Positions 44,905 through 56,230 of a stretch of 64,000 bases of DNA are shown one piece after another; within the stretch, counting starts at the first letter, position 1; every line of letters starts with the position of its first letter. A program made the translations under genes and the position numbers. The DNA comes from Nocardia brasiliensis (GTDB lineage Bacteria; Actinomycetota; Actinomycetes; Mycobacteriales; Mycobacteriaceae): NCBI RefSeq assembly GCF_011801125.1, contig NZ_CP046171.1, positions 6,634,001 through 6,698,000 on the forward strand. Direction: 5' to 3'. The notes under the pieces are model-generated. The model worked only from the letters and a program-made list of their open reading frames with translations, did not search any database and was not told where the DNA came from.

Positions 44905-45756
44905 TCAGCGTCCGCCCAATCCGGTCATGGCGATACCGTCGACGAAGGCGCGCTGCGCGATCGCGTAGACGACGAGCAGCGGAAGCAGGAGCACCATCGC
45001 CGTGGCCATCAGCAGCGGCCACTGGGTGTGGTATTGGCCCTGCAAGCGCACCAAACCCAAGGTGGCGGTGGCGATCTCGGTGCGCTGGATCATCACCAGC
45101 GGCCACAGGAAGTCGTTCCAGACGGTAATCCAGGTGAGCACCGCGAGCACCATCAGCGCAGGACGGGTGTGCGGCAACAACACCCGCCAATAGACCTGCC
45201 ACGGGGTGCAGCCGTCGAGGATCGCCGCCTCCTCCAATTCCGCGGGCAGGGTCGCGAAGAACTGCCGCATCAGATAGGTGCCGAAGGCACTGCCGAACAG
45301 TCCGGGCACGATCATCGCCCACGGCGTATCGACCCAGCCGAGTGCCCGCATGAGCAGGAACTGGGGCAGCACCGTGACGGTCAACGGCACCATGAGGGTG
45401 CCGAGATAGGCGACGAACAACACTTCGCGGCCACGAAACCGCAAGCGCGCGAACGCGTATCCGGCCAGGGAGCAGAAGAACACCTGCCCCGCGGTGACGC
45501 AGCCCGCGTACACCGCGGTGTTGACCAGCATCCGGCCCAGCGGCAGCAGCTCGAAAACCGCTGTGTAGTTGGACCAGCGGGGATGCTCGGGCAACAGCGC
45601 CTGTTCGGCGACCTCGCCTTCGCCCTTCAACGACCCGGACAACGCCCAGAGGATCGGTGCGAGCGCAACCCACCCGATACCGACGAGCACCGCGTATATC
45701 CCCACACCGCGCACCGTCCGGCGCAGGATCACCCGCTGCGCACGGCCGCGCGTCAC
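44905..45756 (-). CDS. uspB: Sugar ABC transporter permease, UgpE/UspB type
   Basis: A 283-residue permease with six membrane helices and the coupling motif EEAAILDGCTPWQVYWRVLLP. It is the second permease of a three-gene importer. GTG 45756 lies in a GTGA overlap with the upstream permease stop, so the longer open frame upstream is a shadow. In M. tuberculosis UspB works with UspA and UspC on amino-sugar or peptidoglycan-derived substrates. No ATPase follows; the operon ends here at a strong hairpin. Confidence 0.85.
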   Translation of the reverse strand: MTRGRAQRVILRRTVRGVGIYAVLVGIGWVALAPILWALSGSLKGEGEVAEQALLPEHPRWSNYTAVFELLPLGRMLVNTAVYAGCVTAGQVFFCSLAGYAFARLRFRGREVLFVAYLGTLMVPLTVTVLPQFLLMRALGWVDTPWAMIVPGLFGSAFGTYLMRQFFATLPAELEEAAILDGCTPWQVYWRVLLPHTRPALMVLAVLTWITVWNDFLWPLVMIQRTEIATATLGLVRLQGQYHTQWPLLMATAMVLLLPLLVVYAIAQRAFVDGIAMTGLGGR

Positions 45757-46694
45757 AGCGGTACCGCAGCGCGCCTGGCGAAGCGCAGTTGAATCAGCGT
45801 GAGCACCAACAGGATCGCGAACATCACCCAGGCCAGCGCCGAGGCGTAGCCCACCTCGTAGAACCCGAAAGCGTGCTGGAACAACATGATGCCGAGCAGA
45901 TAGGTCCCGGTGTCCGGTCCTCCGTTGCTCCCGGTGAGCGCGTACACCTGATCGAAGGCCTGCACCGAATTGATGATGGTGATCACGAAGACGAACGAGA
46001 GCGGCCCGCGGATCAACGGCAGCGTGATCGCCGAGAACCGCCGCAGCGCACCGGCTCCGTCGATCCGCGCCGCCTCGTAGAGCGGCTCGGGCACGCCCTG
46101 CATCGCGGCGAGCAGAATGACCGTGGCGAAAGGCAGGCTTCGCCAGACGGTCACGATGCTCAACGACACCAACGCCAGGTGCGGGTCGGTCAGCCAGGGC
46201 AGCGGACCGAGGCCCAGCCACCCCAGTCCGAGATTCAGTATCCCGTCGTCGGTGAGGATGAACCGCCAGACCACGGCCATCGCCACGGTGGAGGCGACCA
46301 ACGGCAGAAAGGCCAGCGTCCGGAACAGCCCGACACCGAACACCTTCCGGTTCAGCGCCGCCGCGATCCCCAGCCCGAGCACCACCGTCGGCACCAGGGT
46401 GAGCACGGTGAACAGCGCCGAATTGCGCAGTGCGATGGGGAACAACGGATCCGCCCCGAGCAGACGCCGATAGTTCTCCAGTCCCACGAACCGCATCGGC
46501 CGGAACAGGTCCCAGGCGTGCAGGCTGAGATAGAAGGAGAAGCCCAGCGGAAACAGCAGGAACACCGCCACCGCGGCCACGTTCGGCGCGACGAAACACC
46601 AGCCCGCCCGCTCGTGTCGCCGCGCCAGCCCGCCGCGCGGGGCCGCGCGGCGCCGCGGCCGTGTTCGCCGGCGCGACAACTCGTCAGAGTTCAT
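45753..46694 (-). CDS. uspA: Sugar ABC transporter permease, UgpA/UspA type
   Basis: A 313-residue permease: a basic N-terminal tail (RRRTRPRRRAAPRGGLARR), then six helices, with the coupling motif YEAARIDGAGALRRFSAITLP. It begins in an ATGA overlap with the binding-protein stop and ends in one with the second permease, so the three genes are tightly coupled. It forms the heterodimeric channel with the UgpE-type partner. Confidence 0.88.
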   Translation of the reverse strand: MNSDELSRRRTRPRRRAAPRGGLARRHERAGWCFVAPNVAAVAVFLLFPLGFSFYLSLHAWDLFRPMRFVGLENYRRLLGADPLFPIALRNSALFTVLTLVPTVVLGLGIAAALNRKVFGVGLFRTLAFLPLVASTVAMAVVWRFILTDDGILNLGLGWLGLGPLPWLTDPHLALVSLSIVTVWRSLPFATVILLAAMQGVPEPLYEAARIDGAGALRRFSAITLPLIRGPLSFVFVITIINSVQAFDQVYALTGSNGGPDTGTYLLGIMLFQHAFGFYEVGYASALAWVMFAILLVLTLIQLRFARRAAVPL

Positions 46695-47965
46695 GAGGCG
46701 TCCAGCAGCGCATCGACGGCGGCCGGGTCGAGGGCGGTGGCGGGCACAGCGCCGCGCAGTACCCGGTTCGCGTCGCGTTCCAGCAGCGCGGAGATCTTGC
46801 CCCAGGCCGGAGTCACCGGGAACGGTCTCGAGTTCTCCGGGCCCTCGGTGAGCACGGTGAGGTTGCGCAGGTCCCGGTGCGCCGCAAGGAAACCCGGTGT
46901 GCGCATGGCGGACTTCAGCACCGGCGTGAACAGGCCGGAGGCGGCGATGACGGCCTGCCCCGCCGGCCCGGTCGCGAATTTGACGAACTCCCAGGCTTGT
47001 TCGATCCAAGGGCTGTCCGCGGCGATGGCCAGCCCGGTGCTGCCGACAGCGGTGACCGCGCCCGGTCCACCGTGCGGGCCGACCGGAAGCACCGTGACAT
47101 CCATGCGAAGCCCGTCGCGACCGGCGAACTCCGAATACAACCAGTGCCCGCCCAGGACCATCGCCGCCCGACCGGCCCGGAACAGGTCCGGCGCCGAGAT
47201 GGACAGCCGGTCGGCGACTTTCGGCGCGACACCGTGCCGCAACGCGAGATCGGCATAGAACTGAAAGCCCGCCGCGAAGCGGGGATCGCCGAGATTGGTC
47301 CTGGTCGGCGCCACCGAGGGCGTGAACCACGGCGACCCGTTGTTCATCCCGAAGCAGGCCGCGGAATAGTAGGGCACCCAGGCGTCGGCGAAGCCCCAGC
47401 GCCGAGCGCGGGTGAGAGTTCGTGCCGCGTCAAGGAATTCGTCGAACGACCAGGCTTCGCGCCAGCGGGCCGGCGCGGTCAGTCCCGCCTCGTCGAACAG
47501 ATCACGGTTGCAATAGAGGAACACACCCGACCACTGTTCGGGCAGCGCGTACTGACCGCCCGCGTAGGTGAACGTGTCATACAGCGCCGGATAGCTGTCC
47601 GCGCGCAGCATCTCGGCGTATCCGGTCTCGCGGTCGAGCAGCGTGCGCAGATCCAGCAGCACGCCCCGCTCGGCCAGCCCGGCGTAGAGCAACTCCCAAG
47701 CCATCACCACGTCAGGGCAGTTGCCGCCCGCGCAATAGGTGAGCAGCTGCTGCTGAGGATCGGGCCCGGACATGATCGTGCGAATCCTGATGTCCGGGTG
47801 GCGCTTCCGGAATTCGTCGATGATCAGCGCGCGCACCCGCGCCTCTTCGGGCCTGGCCTGGAAAAAGAACGTCAGCGCGTCGTCGTCGGCCGCGCATCCG
47901 GGCGTCGCGAGCACCGGCGCGGCCAGTGCCGCGCCGAGCAGCGTGCGACGGCGAACCGGTGCCAC
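46691..47965 (-). CDS. uspC: Sugar ABC transporter substrate-binding lipoprotein, UspC type
   Basis: A 424-residue lipoprotein: RRRTLLGAALAAPVLATPGC signal with lipobox Cys near residue 24, then a type-1 solute-binding domain. The stretches TFFFQARPEEARVRALI, YCAGGNCPDVVMAWELLYAG and GGQYALPEQWSGVFLYCNRD match my memory of mycobacterial UspC (Rv2318), reported to bind amino sugars. GTG 47965 has GGAGG six bases upstream and is first in the operon. The longer open frame would run into the divergent promoter region shared with cstA. Confidence 0.85.
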   Translation of the reverse strand: MAPVRRRTLLGAALAAPVLATPGCAADDDALTFFFQARPEEARVRALIIDEFRKRHPDIRIRTIMSGPDPQQQLLTYCAGGNCPDVVMAWELLYAGLAERGVLLDLRTLLDRETGYAEMLRADSYPALYDTFTYAGGQYALPEQWSGVFLYCNRDLFDEAGLTAPARWREAWSFDEFLDAARTLTRARRWGFADAWVPYYSAACFGMNNGSPWFTPSVAPTRTNLGDPRFAAGFQFYADLALRHGVAPKVADRLSISAPDLFRAGRAAMVLGGHWLYSEFAGRDGLRMDVTVLPVGPHGGPGAVTAVGSTGLAIAADSPWIEQAWEFVKFATGPAGQAVIAASGLFTPVLKSAMRTPGFLAAHRDLRNLTVLTEGPENSRPFPVTPAWGKISALLERDANRVLRGAVPATALDPAAVDALLDAS

Positions 47966-48284
47966 GATGCCTCCACAGTGGGTCCGACCAACGAATGCCC
48001 GAGCCAGCATGGCAGCATACGGATGGCAACATCGTGGAGCGAGGGAACACGCCAAGCCCGCGCCGGCGACCTCGACCGAGACCCCGCCGAAGCACAGCTA
48101 CGTGGGCCACCCGTACCCACGCGCACGCCGCTACTCGTAGGAAGACACAGCACGAGTCGCCGCGCCGAGAACGAAATGCAGCGAATGTTCAGACTTGGCT
48201 AAGTCCGGCTCGAGCGCGCTTCAGTTCAGCTACGTTGTCAACGTTTCAGCAAGTCAAGCTCGATCTCACGGGAGAGTAGTTCGC
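47966..48284. promoter_or_regulatory. Divergent promoter region between uspC and cstA
   Basis: About 320 bases with no gene. ACGTTG-T-CAACGT (48232-48244) is a perfect odd-centred palindrome 41 bases upstream of the cstA start, of the type bound by LacI-family sugar regulators. The direct repeat TGGCA-CAT-CGGATGGCAACATCG-like sequence near 48010-48035 may be a second element. Confidence 0.4.
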
Positions 48285-50573
<2,289 letters not shown>

Positions 50574-50587
50574 CACTCGGTGCTACC

Positions 50588-50626
50588 CCGCAGCACGGCC
50601 GGTCGGCTCGACCGGCCGTGCTGCGG
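50588..50626 (+). promoter_or_regulatory. 18-bp perfect hairpin covering the ybdD start
   Basis: CCGCAGCACGGCCGGTCG (50588-50605) and its exact complement (50609-50626) close over a three-base loop, 15 bases after the cstA stop. The GTG at 50618 falls inside the 3' arm. It could terminate cstA transcription or hide the ybdD start until ribosomes or a factor open it. Confidence 0.7.
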
Positions 50627-50833
50627 CGCCTGCGGGCGGCCCGAAAGGCCTGTGGCACAGCGGTTCGCAACGTCGTGTGGTGGTTCGACTCGATCCTCGG
50701 CGGCCAGGATTATCAGCGCTATGTCGCGCACCTGACGCGTAACCATCCCGGCTGTGAAATCCCCACCGAGCGCGAGTACTGGCGCGGCAGGCACGCGGAC
50801 GCCGACACCAATCCGCAGAACCGCTGCTGCTGA
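50618..50833 (+). CDS. ybdD: YbdD/YjiX family small protein
   Basis: A 71-residue protein of the short family that follows cstA genes. The signature is WWFDSILGGQDYQRYVAHL then NHPGCEIPTEREYWRGR, ending in a double-Cys tail (QNRCC) as in E. coli YbdD. YbdD partners associate with CstA-type transporters and are needed for pyruvate uptake in E. coli. GTG 50618 gives the family length; the frame is open upstream to a TTG at 50570 that overlaps the cstA stop. The preferred start lies inside an 18-bp hairpin. Confidence 0.82.
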   Translation: MLRRLRAARKACGTAVRNVVWWFDSILGGQDYQRYVAHLTRNHPGCEIPTEREYWRGRHADADTNPQNRCC

Positions 50834-50903
50834 GCGGCACCGAGTTCCAGCATTTATCCGCGTTCTCCGCAGCTCAGCGGCACGTCGGCGATCGTGGCGA
50901 ATT

Positions 50904-50915
50904 TCCGCTAGCGGA
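50904..50915. promoter_or_regulatory. 12-bp palindrome upstream of the Ada-AlkA gene
   Basis: TCCGCTAGCGGA is a perfect palindrome 29 bases upstream of the GTG 50945 start; a second CCGC...GCGG arrangement lies at about 50864-50882. It is a candidate operator or Ada-binding element. Confidence 0.4.
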
Positions 50916-50944
50916 GAATGCTTCCAAATGACATTGTGGTGGGC

Positions 50945-52537
50945 GTGACGATCACGGTGTTGGATTTCGAGCGGTGCTACCGGGCGGTGTCGACCAGAGA
51001 CTCCCGATTCGACGGACAATTCTTCACCGCGGTGCGGACCACCGGAATCTATTGCCGCCCTTCGTGTCCGGCGATCACCCCGAAACGGACGAACGTCTCG
51101 TTCCTGCCGACCGCCGCCGCGGCGCAGCAGGCGGGGTATCGGGCCTGCCGCCGCTGCCTGCCCGACGCGGCGCCCGGCTCGCCGCTGTGGAACACCAGGG
51201 CCGACCTGGCCGCGCGCGCGATGCGGCTGATCGGCGACGGTGTGATCGAGCGCGGTGGCGTGCCCGCACTGGCGGCCACCCTGGGCTATTCGCAGCGGCA
51301 GCTCACCCGTGTGCTCACCACCGAACTCGGCGCCGGGCCACTGGCTCTGGCGCGTGCGCATCGGGCGCATACGGCGCGACTGCTGATCCAGACGACGGCA
51401 ATGCCCATGTCCGACATCGCTTTCGCAGCGGGCTTCGCCAGCATCCGTCAGTTCAACGACACCGTGCGCGAGGTATTCGCGGTCAGTCCCACCACCATGC
51501 GCACCGAGGCGCAACGGGCCAAATCCAGCTCGAACAGCCGCCAGGCGCCACCGGTCAACGGCTCGCTCAGCCTGCGGCTGCCCTACCGCGAGCCGCTGGA
51601 CCGCGCCTGGCTCGAATGGTTCCTCTCCGCGCACGTGGCGCCCGGAATGGAGTTGTGGGAGAACCGTTCCTACACCAGAAACCTGCGCACTCCGCACGGG
51701 TACGCGACCACGCGGCTGAGCTTCCAGCGCGATCACGTCCGCGCCGAGCTCGCGCTGCACGACATGCGCGACCTGGCGCCGACCGTCGCCCGCCTGCGCC
51801 ACCTGCTCGACCTCGACGCCGATCCGGTCGGCATCGACGAGGTGCTTGGAGTCAGCGCGGGACAAGACATTCCGACGCCGGAAGCCGCCGATCCGCACAC
51901 CACCCGGCTGCCCGACGCCGGCGCGGGCGCACCGCCGGACGCCGAGGACGTGCCCGGCGCGACCGCCACCCGCCAGCCCGTGTTCAGCCCCGGCATCCGG
52001 GTGCCCGGCTGCCTCGACGGCCCGGAGCTGTTGCTGCGCACCATGATCGGTCAGCAGATCTCGGTCTCGGCCGCCGCCACGCACACCGCGCGCCTGGTCG
52101 AGGCGCTGGGCGACCGTGTCGAAGGGCCCATTCCGCTGCTGTTCCCGACCCCGGCCACCATCGCCGAACGGGGCGCCGAGGTGCTCACCGGCCCGGCCCG
52201 GCGGGTCCGCTCGATCATCGGTGTCGCCGAGGCGCTGGCCGGCGGCGAACTCGCGCTGCACCAGGGCCGCACCGCCGCCGACCTACGCCGCGACCTGCTC
52301 GCGCTGGACGGCGTCGGCCCCTGGACCGCCGACTACGTGACCATGCGGCTGCTCGCCGATCCCGACGTGCTGCTCAACACCGATCTGGTGGTGCGCCAGG
52401 GCGCCGCGCTGCTCGGCGTCGACCTGGCCGACACCGGACGCTGGGCGCCGTGGCGCTCCTATCTGTCCATGCACCTGTGGAAGGCCGCGCTGACCGACCG
52501 CGCCAAGACCACCGCCGGAAAGGCGAGCCGAACATGA
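50945..52537 (+). CDS. alkA: Ada-AlkA fusion: methyl-phosphotriester-sensing regulator and 3-methyladenine DNA glycosylase
   Basis: A 530-residue three-part protein as in mycobacterial Rv1317c. The Ada zinc domain (residues 1-75) has all four cysteines in GIYCRPSCP and YRACRRCLP; the first is the methyl acceptor in E. coli Ada. An AraC-type helix-turn-helix follows (SDIAFAAGFASIRQFNDTVRE). The rest is AlkA: N-terminal domain and HhH-GPD with LDGVGPWTADYVTMRL, and the catalytic Asp in LNTDLVVRQ. It senses and removes alkylation damage and is expected to activate itself and ogt. GTG 50945 preferred; it overlaps ogt by four bases. Confidence 0.93.
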   Translation: MTITVLDFERCYRAVSTRDSRFDGQFFTAVRTTGIYCRPSCPAITPKRTNVSFLPTAAAAQQAGYRACRRCLPDAAPGSPLWNTRADLAARAMRLIGDGVIERGGVPALAATLGYSQRQLTRVLTTELGAGPLALARAHRAHTARLLIQTTAMPMSDIAFAAGFASIRQFNDTVREVFAVSPTTMRTEAQRAKSSSNSRQAPPVNGSLSLRLPYREPLDRAWLEWFLSAHVAPGMELWENRSYTRNLRTPHGYATTRLSFQRDHVRAELALHDMRDLAPTVARLRHLLDLDADPVGIDEVLGVSAGQDIPTPEAADPHTTRLPDAGAGAPPDAEDVPGATATRQPVFSPGIRVPGCLDGPELLLRTMIGQQISVSAAATHTARLVEALGDRVEGPIPLLFPTPATIAERGAEVLTGPARRVRSIIGVAEALAGGELALHQGRTAADLRRDLLALDGVGPWTADYVTMRLLADPDVLLNTDLVVRQGAALLGVDLADTGRWAPWRSYLSMHLWKAALTDRAKTTAGKASRT

Positions 52538-53076
52538 CCGCAGCCACCACCCGTCGCACTACCGCGCGCCACCGCGGCACCGGCACAGCCGATTTCGCGA
52601 CGACGGACACGCCGATCGGCCCGTTCACCGCGCTCACCGACGCCACGGGATACGTGCTCGCCGCGGGCTGGACCACCGACGCGGAGAACCTGCGCACGCT
52701 GATCCATCCGGCGCTGCGCCCGACCGAACTGCGCCACCGGGATTCGCTCGGCCCGGTCACCCAGGCCGTGATCGACTACCACCGCGGCGATCTCACCGCG
52801 ATCGACACCGTGCCGGTCCGCCAGCATTCCGGGGAGTTCCTCCTGCACGCGTGGGAGGTGTTGCGCCAGATCCCGGCGGGCAGCCCGATCACCTACACCG
52901 AATTCGCCGCGGGCGCGGGCCGTCCCGATGCCACCCGCGCCGCCGCGAACGCGTGCGCCCGCAATGCCGCGGCCCTGTTCGTCCCCTGCCACCGCGTCTT
53001 CCGGATCGGCGGTGCGCTCGGCGGCTTCCGCTGGGGCCTGCCGATCAAGCGCTGGCTGCTCGACCACGAGGCCTGA
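52534..53076 (+). CDS. ogt: Methylated-DNA-[protein]-cysteine S-methyltransferase (O6-methylguanine repair)
   Basis: A 180-residue suicide alkyltransferase. The acceptor Cys is in VPCHRVFRIGG near residue 151, with the preceding helix-turn-helix region TYTEFAAGAGRPDATRAAANA and the Arg/Asn finger. The start ATG lies in an ATGA overlap with alkA, so O6-alkylguanine and N-alkylpurine repair are coexpressed, as in M. tuberculosis (Rv1316c-Rv1317c). It is convergent with sbcC, twelve bases apart. Confidence 0.95.
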   Translation: MTAATTRRTTARHRGTGTADFATTDTPIGPFTALTDATGYVLAAGWTTDAENLRTLIHPALRPTELRHRDSLGPVTQAVIDYHRGDLTAIDTVPVRQHSGEFLLHAWEVLRQIPAGSPITYTEFAAGAGRPDATRAAANACARNAAALFVPCHRVFRIGGALGGFRWGLPIKRWLLDHEA

Positions 53077-53088
53077 GCAACCGGCCGC

Positions 53089-56000
53089 TCAGGCGACGGT
53101 GGCCTCCAGGCGGGAGCCCGCGCGGCCGCGACGCACGTGCAGCCGACTCGGAATGCGCTGACGCATCTCGTCGACGTGACTGACGACGCCGACGACGCGA
53201 CCACCGGCACGCAGCTCGTCGAGGACCCCCATCACCGCGTCGAGGGTGTCGGCGTCCAGGCCGCCGAAACCCTCGTCGATGAACAGGGTGTCCAGCACCA
53301 GACCGCCGGACTCGGCGGCCACCGTATCGGCCAGCCCCAGCGCCAAAGACAGTGCGGCCATGAAGGTTTCCCCGCCGGACAGGGTTTTCGCCGGACGTAT
53401 CGCGCCGGTGTAGTCGTCGCGAATGTCCAGGCCGAGCCCGCCCCGGCGCCCGCGCGGGCCCGCCTTGTCCGAGTGCACGAATTCGTAACGGCCCCCTGAC
53501 ATTCGGCGCAGCCGCACCGAACCCGCCTGCGCCACCTCCTCCAGCCGGGCGGCGAGCACGTACGAGCGCAGCGACATCCGGCGATTGTTCGCACCGCGCC
53601 CCGCCACCACTTCGGCGAGCCCGGCGAGTTCGTCGTGGGTGCGCTGCAGCGGTGCGATCCGATCGACGGCGGCCCACAGCTGGCCGCCGAGGTCCTCCAG
53701 CTGACTCACCCGCCGGTTGGCCTCGGCGTGCGCGGCGACCGCGGCGTTGAGTCGCGTTCGCGCGGCATCGACGAGCGCCTCGACCTCGGCCAGATCGCCC
53801 GGCTCCCGCGCCGCGGCGTCCTGGATCTCCGGCTCGGCGAGCACGGCCTGCGCGTGCGCGCGGGCGTTGTCGGCGGCGGCCAGCTCGGCATCGATCTCCT
53901 GCTGCCGCTGCGGGGTTCGGCTCGCCGCGTTGACGACTCGCGCGTACGCGGTCAATCGCGCCACGTGCTCGTCCGGCGCGGGGATCTCGCCGTCCGGCAC
54001 GAAACCCGCCGCACGGGCGAGGCTTTCCACCCGGTCGGCGATGACCGCGACCTTCTCGCGCGCGGCGACGGCCGCGGCGCGGGCCTCGCGCAAGGCGGTG
54101 GCATCGGCGACCAGGGCGGTGAGCCGGGCGCGGCGACGGTCGATGGTCTCGTCCGCGCCCGCCGCGACGCGCAGCCGCTCGGTGAGTTCCGCGAGCCGGG
54201 TGTCGGCCGCGACGATGTGCGCGGCGACGGTGCTGCGGCGCGACTCGGCCGCGCGGAGCTCGTCGTGCAGCCGAGTCTCGTCGGTGCGCAGGCGCGTGAG
54301 GTCGGCCGACAACGCCTCGGCCGTGGCCGCGAGCTCGGCGGTGTCCTCGTAGCGATCGGTGGCCGCGCGCAGGGCGGCGGCCAGCTCGACCCGGTCGGCG
54401 TCGCCGCCGCGGGCGATGAGCGCCTCGATCTCGCGCTCCAGACCGGTGATGCGGGCCTGCACCCGATCACGCGCGTCCTCGGCGGCGCGTTCGGCGGACA
54501 CCGCCGCGTCTTCGGCGTCCTTGGAGACGGCGTCGGCGGTGGGGCGCGCCGGCGCCGGGTGTGCCGCGGAACCGCATACCGCACACGGCAACCCGTCGAC
54601 GAGCCCACCGGCCAGTTCGGCGGCCATGCCCGCCAACCTGCGCTCACGCAGGTCGAGCACCCGCTCCTTGGCATCGTTGTGTGCGGCGCGCGCCGTCTCG
54701 AACTCGATCCTGGCGTGATCCAGATCCGTTTTGCGCGAGGCGAGTTCGACCGCGGCCCCGGCGGCGGCCTGCAGACGTTCGCACTCGGCGGTCAGGGTCG
54801 GCAGCGTAGCGGCCGCGCTCGTCGCCTCGCGGAGCCGGACATCGAGCGCGGCGAGGGTGCCGGGCAGCTGGTCGCGGCGCTTGGTCAGCTCGGCCAGCCG
54901 GGCGGTGAGCGTGCTGCTTTCGGCGCGTAGTGCCGTCAGTTCCGTGCCGAGCCGGGTCGCGGCCGTCGCGTCGGCGCGCACCTCGTCCAGCCCTCCGATC
55001 TGCGCACTCCACCGGCGGATCGCGGCGTCGATATCGGCGTCGTCGCGCACCGAGGGTGCGCGATCACCCTCCACACCCCTGCTGTCCGGGTCGGACGACG
55101 CCGCGGCCTGCTGGTCCCCGACGTCGATCAGCTCCGCGCCGCCGAGGTCCGAGGCGCCGGGCTCCAGCAGTCGGGTGGCCAATCGGCTTGCCGCATTGCC
55201 GGTTTCGTTTTCCGTGGCGCGCATCAGCATGACCGCGTCCCTGGCCTCGTCGATCGCGGCAACCACCGGTTCGGCGCGCCGGGCCGCGTCGAGTTCGGCC
55301 CGCAGCGCGCCGCGCCGGTCGGCAGCGGCGGTGTACTGCTCGAGCTGGGCGTGCGCGGCGGCCATCCGGCGACGCAGCCCGTGCAGCCGGCGCTGCTCCT
55401 CGGCCATGCCCTGCACCCGCGCCGACTCCTGTTGGCAGCGTTCGGTTTCCGCGGCCGTGCCGGTCAGGTCGGTGCGGGCGGCGGCGAGTAGATCCTGCGA
55501 CCAGCCGACGGCCTCGAGCGGACCCACGGTCTCGGTGGCGCTCACCCCCGCCGCGACACCGACCTTGGCGATCAGCCGGTCGATCCCCTGCTTGCGCGCC
55601 TCCAGATCGGCGGCGGAAGCCCGGCGCTTGTCCGCGAGCCACTGCTCGGCGCTGCCGAATCGTTCGGTGTCGAAGAGCTTTTCGAGCAGCTTCTCCCGAT
55701 CCTCGTTCTCCGCGCGCAGGAAGCGCGCGAAGTCACCCTGCGGCAGCAGCACCACCTGGAAGAACTGGTCGGCGCTCATCCCGAGCAGCCGGATGATCTC
55801 GTCCCCGATGTCGGGTATCCGGGACAGGTTTTCCCCACGGCCGTCCAGCCAGGTCAGCGTCGCCTTCGCCGGATCGGTGCGCATCCCGGTGCCGCGCCGC
55901 TTGGGCCGCTCGAATTCGGGGATGCGGGTCAGGCGCAGGCGGCGGCCGCCCAGCGTCACCTCCAGCACCACCTGGGGCGGCGTCTCGTCGGGTGCGTGAT

Positions 56001-56205
56001 CGGAGTGCAGGCGCTTGCTCTCACCCCGCGCTCCGGGGACCTTGCCGTAGAGCGCGAACGCGATCGCGTCCAGCACCGTGGTCTTGCCCGCGCCGGTCTG
56101 CCCGTGCAGCAGGAAGAGCCCGTCGGCGCCGAGCGCGTCGAAATCGATGACCGTGGTCTCGGCGAACGGGCCGAACGCGGTCATCTCGAGCCGGTGCAGC
56201 CTCAT
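53089..56205 (-). CDS. sbcC: Exonuclease SbcC (Rad50-like SMC-type ATPase)
   Basis: A 1038-residue partner of SbcD in the nuclease that cleaves DNA hairpins and blocked ends. N-terminal Walker A LLHGQTGAGKTTVLDA near residue 33, two long coiled-coil arms, and the zinc hook CAVCG near residue 535 in the middle. The C-terminal signature LSGGETFMAALSLALG and Walker B LVLDTLFIDEGFGGLD complete the ATPase. The ATG at 56205 follows sbcD by 25 bases; the two form a unit with sbcD first. Confidence 0.95.
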   Translation of the reverse strand: MRLHRLEMTAFGPFAETTVIDFDALGADGLFLLHGQTGAGKTTVLDAIAFALYGKVPGARGESKRLHSDHAPDETPPQVVLEVTLGGRRLRLTRIPEFERPKRRGTGMRTDPAKATLTWLDGRGENLSRIPDIGDEIIRLLGMSADQFFQVVLLPQGDFARFLRAENEDREKLLEKLFDTERFGSAEQWLADKRRASAADLEARKQGIDRLIAKVGVAAGVSATETVGPLEAVGWSQDLLAAARTDLTGTAAETERCQQESARVQGMAEEQRRLHGLRRRMAAAHAQLEQYTAAADRRGALRAELDAARRAEPVVAAIDEARDAVMLMRATENETGNAASRLATRLLEPGASDLGGAELIDVGDQQAAASSDPDSRGVEGDRAPSVRDDADIDAAIRRWSAQIGGLDEVRADATAATRLGTELTALRAESSTLTARLAELTKRRDQLPGTLAALDVRLREATSAAATLPTLTAECERLQAAAGAAVELASRKTDLDHARIEFETARAAHNDAKERVLDLRERRLAGMAAELAGGLVDGLPCAVCGSAAHPAPARPTADAVSKDAEDAAVSAERAAEDARDRVQARITGLEREIEALIARGGDADRVELAAALRAATDRYEDTAELAATAEALSADLTRLRTDETRLHDELRAAESRRSTVAAHIVAADTRLAELTERLRVAAGADETIDRRRARLTALVADATALREARAAAVAAREKVAVIADRVESLARAAGFVPDGEIPAPDEHVARLTAYARVVNAASRTPQRQQEIDAELAAADNARAHAQAVLAEPEIQDAAAREPGDLAEVEALVDAARTRLNAAVAAHAEANRRVSQLEDLGGQLWAAVDRIAPLQRTHDELAGLAEVVAGRGANNRRMSLRSYVLAARLEEVAQAGSVRLRRMSGGRYEFVHSDKAGPRGRRGGLGLDIRDDYTGAIRPAKTLSGGETFMAALSLALGLADTVAAESGGLVLDTLFIDEGFGGLDADTLDAVMGVLDELRAGGRVVGVVSHVDEMRQRIPSRLHVRRGRAGSRLEATVA

Positions 56206-56230
56206 GCGCTCGCCACCGCGGGTGTACCAC

